Assembly (NCBI GenBank): GCA_973895155.1
Contig: OZ316897.1
Span: 19,158,001-19,222,000, forward strand
Direction: 5' to 3'
DNA length: 64,000 bases
Source: Marsupella aquatica
Lineage: Eukaryota > Marchantiophyta
Shown piece by piece: positions 59,924-64,000 of the stretch; the stretch's first letter is position 1, and every line of letters starts with the position of its first letter. The translations under genes and the position numbers were made by a program. The notes under the pieces were generated by a model, which saw nothing but the letters and a program-made list of their open reading frames with translations, ran no database searches and was not told where the DNA came from.

Positions 59924-62440
59924 CTACGCGTTTTTCTTTGGAGACTTGGGTGGTGGCCCGGGTGGTGGCCGTGGTTTTACAGCTTTCGAGGCGGCCTGAC
60001 GTGATGGCCGCCGTGGTGCAGCTTTTGGGGGGGAGGTCTGAGGTGAAGGCCTGGGTGCCTTGGGCGGTTCCTGTGTTAGTAATTGCGATGGTCGTTGCCC
60101 TCTTGGCAGTGACGTCTGTGGTGCAGTAGGCGATGTTTTCGGCGGTGATAGTTTTGTAGCTGGCTGGGGTGTTGCTTGCTTTGCTCCTTGTGATTGTCCT
60201 TCTTTAAGAGGTGAGGTTGGCATTGCTCCTTTGGGTGTCGGAGGTGGTCTCTGCTGAGGTGGAGAGCTTGGCTTCGCTCCCTGCACTCCCTGTGATGGTC
60301 TCCTAGGTGCCGGAGAGGGTCTCTGCTGAGGTGGTGAGCCTGGCTGCACTCCCTGTGATGGTTTCCTAGGTGCCTGAGATAGTCTTTGCTGAGGTGGTGA
60401 GCTCTGCGATGGTTTCCTAGGTGCCTGAGATGGTCTCTGCTGAGGTGGTGAGCCCTGTGATGGTTTCCTGGGTGCTGGAGATGGTCTCTGCTGAGGTGGT
60501 GAGCCCTGTGATGGTTTCCTGGCTGCTGGAGATGGTCTCTGCTGAGGTGGTGAGCCCTGTGATGGTTTCCTAGGTGCCTGAGATGGTCTCTGCGGAGGTG
60601 GTGAGCCTTGTGATGGTTTCCTAGGTGCCTGAGATGGTCTCTGCTGAGGTGGTGAGCCTGGCTTCGCTCCCTGTGCAGGTGCCTGAGGTGGTTTTGGTAA
60701 TTTCGTCTCTATTGGAGAGCCTGGTGCCTCAGCTACCGCTGGTGTCGACTTCCTTTTCGCTGCCGTAAACGACCTTTCAATGGAGACTGCATTGGCTGGT
60801 ACGTTCCCTTCTGCAGGTGGCCGAACCGGCACAGATTTCGTTGATGCTTGAGTACTCGTAGACTCTCGGCGATTGCTCAGCCGCTTCGAACTCCGCTGCA
60901 CTGCCTTTGCCATGGATTCAACGTCTATTATCGCTTCAGCCTCGTACTGGTCCGGCTCACCCTCTTCAATATCTGGCGTTGCTTCAGCCTCGTACTGGTC
61001 CTGCTCACCCTCTTCAATATCTGGCGTTGCTTCAGCCTCGTACTGGTCCTGCTCACCCTCTTCAATATCTGGCGTTGCTTCAGCCTCGTCCTCGTCCTCG
61101 TCCTGTATCTGCTTCCCCTCGCCAATACCTGGCGGTGACATGAGAGGGGTGTCCTCATTCTCCGATAATTCGGACTCTTCCGGAATGCCCGCTGTAGGGC
61201 TTTCCTGAGCTTCTTCATCAGGCTCCTCGGCAGGTTCTAGAGGAGCTTCCCAGAGATAGAGAGGATTTGCAACAGACAAAGAATCGCGAACTTTCTTCCG
61301 AGGAGGCTGCCTTTTGGGTCTGACTCCTGGAAGCGACTCTCTTCGACGAACTGGCCATCTTTGTTCTGCTTCAGTTTGTGGATTCTTGATACGTTTGAAG
61401 AAACAGAAGAACAAGCATTCCGAACAGAGGTAGGCGCCACCCACGGTGCCAACCACAGCCCCAGCAATGAGCCCCACTTTAGCCGTCGTCGACAAAGGCG
61501 CCCACCATTGATACCACTGAGCAAGAAGAGATAATGGAGGAAAGCCGAATGTCTGGAAGCTCCAGTAGTACAGCAGATTTTCTTCAAACCCTCCCCCAAA
61601 CACACTAGCCCCGAATCCAACGTAGGACCTTCGGTTCAGCTGCGACTCAACCCTGAGCCCTCCCATGGTCACGATAGGAGTGTCCGGTTTCATCCCGGCA
61701 GCACTCGCGTCAGTCCCGTTCACTGGAACACAGTAAACACTCATGGTGTACAAAGTGCTGTTGTAGTCGATCCACATTCCAACCGGTGTGTCGAGATAAT
61801 CTGTGGCACTGATCTGTGTTGTATTGCTTGGAACCCCGGAGTTGCCTCCGAGGTCCGTGATATCGATACCGATATGCGGCACTGGAACAGTGTCAATGCC
61901 CGGCGTGAGTGAGGTGTCGAACTCTACGCCCATCACCATGGGCGCTGAGGAGATCGACCTCCCTGTCTTAGGATCCATCGGGAACATCCCAAACCCACCG
62001 CTGGCAGAGTTATCAGGAGTGTTGATTTCTGGTGCGACCATGAACGCGAAGCCACCTCCAAGGTGCGAGCGATTTCCAACATGAGAAATGGAGAAGATGA
62101 AGAAGGTGCTGAAACTAGCTTGAACAGTGCCAGTGGGATTCTCGAACACTATTGGTGTACTATACATGAATCGAGCTGCTTGATCTGTATAAATGTTGTT
62201 GTACGCTGACGGCAGAACCTCCACAGCGTCTCCTGCAGAGTTCGTGTAGAAGCAAGTTGCGTAGCCAAGCACGTATGGAATGCCGGTGCATGTGAAGGTG
62301 CTATCATTGAAAACGGGGAATTGCAAGTTCACGTTCTGACCGTCAGCATACCACACTCGAAGAACAAATGCCAAGCACGAGACAATCCAGCAGGAACGAA
62401 GATGCACCGCAAAATCCGAGTAGGGATGAAGACATGACAT
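59924..62440 (-). CDS. L-type lectin membrane protein with acidic and proline-rich repeat tail
   Basis: One intact exon encodes 838 residues. A hydrophobic signal lies at about 17-31. The L-type (legume) lectin domain at about 36-300 shows GGGFAFMVAP, MGVEFDT, HIGIDI, MWIDYNSTLYTMSVYC, RSYVGFGASV and YYWSFQTFG. A transmembrane helix follows at about 322-348 (VGLIAGAVVGTVGGAYLCS) with a basic stop-transfer. The tail has no kinase. It has an acidic region with three exact-period 16-residue repeats (EAEATPDIEEGEQDQY) and then a Pro/Ser/Gln/Lys region of 17-residue repeats (GSPPQQRPSQAPRKPSQ) ending PPGPPPKSPKKNA. Family lectins bind glycans outside the cell. The usual Asn before HxGID is Pro here, so the metal site may be altered. 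The tail resembles scaffold or SH3-ligand sequence; its partner is unknown. Confidence 0.85.
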   Translation of the reverse strand: MSCLHPYSDFAVHLRSCWIVSCLAFVLRVWYADGQNVNLQFPVFNDSTFTCTGIPYVLGYATCFYTNSAGDAVEVLPSAYNNIYTDQAARFMYSTPIVFENPTGTVQASFSTFFIFSISHVGNRSHLGGGFAFMVAPEINTPDNSASGGFGMFPMDPKTGRSISSAPMVMGVEFDTSLTPGIDTVPVPHIGIDITDLGGNSGVPSNTTQISATDYLDTPVGMWIDYNSTLYTMSVYCVPVNGTDASAAGMKPDTPIVTMGGLRVESQLNRRSYVGFGASVFGGGFEENLLYYWSFQTFGFPPLSLLAQWYQWWAPLSTTAKVGLIAGAVVGTVGGAYLCSECLFFCFFKRIKNPQTEAEQRWPVRRRESLPGVRPKRQPPRKKVRDSLSVANPLYLWEAPLEPAEEPDEEAQESPTAGIPEESELSENEDTPLMSPPGIGEGKQIQDEDEDEAEATPDIEEGEQDQYEAEATPDIEEGEQDQYEAEATPDIEEGEPDQYEAEAIIDVESMAKAVQRSSKRLSNRRESTSTQASTKSVPVRPPAEGNVPANAVSIERSFTAAKRKSTPAVAEAPGSPIETKLPKPPQAPAQGAKPGSPPQQRPSQAPRKPSQGSPPPQRPSQAPRKPSQGSPPQQRPSPAARKPSQGSPPQQRPSPAPRKPSQGSPPQQRPSQAPRKPSQSSPPQQRLSQAPRKPSQGVQPGSPPQQRPSPAPRRPSQGVQGAKPSSPPQQRPPPTPKGAMPTSPLKEGQSQGAKQATPQPATKLSPPKTSPTAPQTSLPRGQRPSQLLTQEPPKAPRPSPQTSPPKAAPRRPSRQAASKAVKPRPPPGPPPKSPKKNA
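60290..60665. repeat. 51-bp tandem repeats encoding the proline-rich tail
   Basis: GATGGTTTCCTAGGTGCCTG-type units of 51 bp encode repeated GSPPQQRPSQAPRKPSQ. About seven units are seen, differing by a few bases, with one interrupted by extra residues. Confidence 0.85.
60940..61083. repeat. 48-bp tandem repeats encoding the acidic tail
   Basis: Three units begin at 60940, 60988 and 61036 with exactly 48-bp spacing and near-identical sequence, each encoding a 16-residue acidic repeat. Such near-identity suggests recent expansion. Confidence 0.92.
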
Positions 62441-64000
62441 GGGAAGTAAGAGATTTCACGCCAACTGCTTATTATTCCGGATGCTCTGTCTGGCACTCTG
62501 CAGCAATCTGATCCAGAGGTAGAAGTGCTCGCACTGTTTCTTCTCTCTTCAGCGTTGTTCTCAACTCCCACCTGCACAATCATGAAGTCATGTAACGAAA
62601 CGAAATGTTTAGAAGGTGTTCCAATGGGAACGAGCTCTTCAGTTAGGTCAAGTATACAGAGCACTAGGGTGTCCTCTCTCACTCATTCAATCCACTTTTG
62701 GATTCAAGCTTCGGTCACTTGATAAAGATGGGTCCATTCATTCAAAGCTCATCTCATGAATGTACAATGTAAAACACGAACTGATCGAAATCTTTCTAAT
62801 CTTTCATCCCTCGTCAGCCGGTGAATCTTAGAAGGATCCAGAACGGAGATAGAGCTCTTGTGGTCAGAATTGTGAAGAAAACGTTCAATTCAATATGGCT
62901 TTCCCAATTACAAGAGCTCCTGTGTCAGAATTGTGAAGAAAACATTCAATTCAATATGGCTTTCCCAAATACAAGTTTTCCCAAATTTGCTTCCTGCTAT
63001 GAATATCGAGAAAAGTTCGAGCCGAGGTCATGTGAATCATTCCTAGTACAATCAAATTCGCTACTAAGGAGGATTTCAGCTGATTATTTCTTGCACCTAC
63101 TGTGGTTTTGATTTTGCTCTCAGTTACCCGTTTTATACGCATACAATATAGTAACTGAATTTGGTTCGATGCATCTAGATTCAGTTGAATCCCATTTTTC
63201 TTGGTCCGTTTCGTTCAATTGAATTGAGCGAATTGACTCTTTGGCCTCCTTCTCAGCTGAGTAAGTACATCATTGTCAATGTGGGTGAGGCTATCGATAG
63301 ATTGGATGAAAGATTTTACCAATCAAGATCTCATTTACATAATCGATTGCCAATACGTTGCCTAGGTGCGATATCTATGACAATGTTTGATCATGATAAG
63401 CGCTTTCCCCATCTTGCAATGCCAACCATATTTGCTGCTCAAAATAATTTCGTTTCCATCTTTCTCGTTGGTTCCCTACATGTTTCCATGGCCACCTGGT
63501 TTTTCAAGATAGATTAGGGAACACGAGCTTAAGTCGATGCTCTCGGTCCAATGTGCCACAAAGAGGTGCCTTGTCATCTCCATGCTAAGTTCAAGAAAAC
63601 AAGAATATGGACTGAAGGATATCACTCTTTCATCTTAGGATGGTCATTTTAGATGCCCCGTAACTGCAAATCGAAGATAGCTAAAATTGCACGGTCGATC
63701 AGAAGTGATGTCGTTCGATTCAACGTACGAAGTAGGAAAAGAGTGTGCGCTGAGGTGAGAGAGGTATTCATTTTCCTACTTCATTAACTGAAACTTATCA
63801 GATATTCTGCTACATATGGAATGTGGATTAACCATCTATAGTCGGCCAGTCAACTCAACAGCATGCCAGATTGAATTCCAGCGTCTCATCTACCTTCCAC
63901 TTAACTTACATAATCTGTGGACTGCCGATTGTGACTGGACCATCAACAAAGAATAATTGTTATTTGCACATCAATTTCATCCACAGGGGTCGTCTACCTC
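62441..64000. other. 5' flank of lectin gene and end of window
   Basis: A direct duplication of about 63 bp lies at 62845-62973 (TGTCAGAATTGTGAAGAAAA followed by ATTCAATTCAATATGGCTTT, twice). No further gene is recognised to the window end. Confidence 0.4.

Noticed and set aside
60848-61208. Plus-strand repeat frames
   Set aside because: Antisense of the acidic repeats of the lectin gene.

Overview
This window is nuclear DNA of a plant. The evidence is two CACTA (En/Spm-type) transposons with intron-containing tnp2 transposases of the plant type (Transposase_21, DUF4218 and DUF4216 regions), a type P3A plasma-membrane H+-ATPase, an L-type lectin membrane protein, a plant EDM2-like PHD cassette, canonical GT-AG introns of about 100 bp, and many CCCTAAA telobox-like tracts. 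The H+-ATPase lacks the C-terminal regulatory tail and the penultimate-Thr end typical of vascular-plant pumps. That hints weakly at a non-seed plant, but I cannot name the organism.

Bases 1 to 27868 are a stack of CACTA elements. The outermost element (C) ends at 27868 with TGTTGTAGTG; its left end lies outside the window. A second element of the same family (B, 17159-26880, 9722 bp, CACTACAACA termini, ATT target duplication on both sides) sits inside the last exon of C's plus-strand gene; removing B rejoins that exon in frame. A third element from another family (D, right end TACTAGTG at 13428, left end outside the window) is inserted in a 5' exon of C. Element B looks complete. A minus-strand unit encodes an apparently intact 1119-codon tnp2 transposase, and the large first intron of that unit carries a SET-domain ORF. 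The first exon, a small Cys/His motif, is in phase with both the SET exon and the tnp2 exon, so one promoter could give a SET protein or a transposase by alternative splicing. A divergent plus-strand gene encodes a charged coiled-coil protein that may be the TnpA-like partner. Element D carries a frameshifted tnp2 and, in the matching 5' position, a triple-PHD protein resembling EDM2. So two unrelated CACTA families each carry a chromatin reader or writer beside the transposase.

27.87-38.1 kb is repeat-rich and has no convincing gene: palindromic minisatellites, an unusual 2.9-kb element with 31-bp terminal inverted repeats filled with a palindrome array, and three 110-bp repeats.

38.4-64 kb is more host-like. 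It holds an intronless H+-ATPase gene (one 4-bp frameshift, truncated C-terminus, tandemly repeated leader), a TPR-SET-type methyltransferase gene with frameshifts, an unrecognised 548-aa protein with a duplicated module, and an 838-aa lectin-transmembrane protein whose tail is acidic and proline-rich repeats instead of a kinase. The long spaces between them show only simple repeats.
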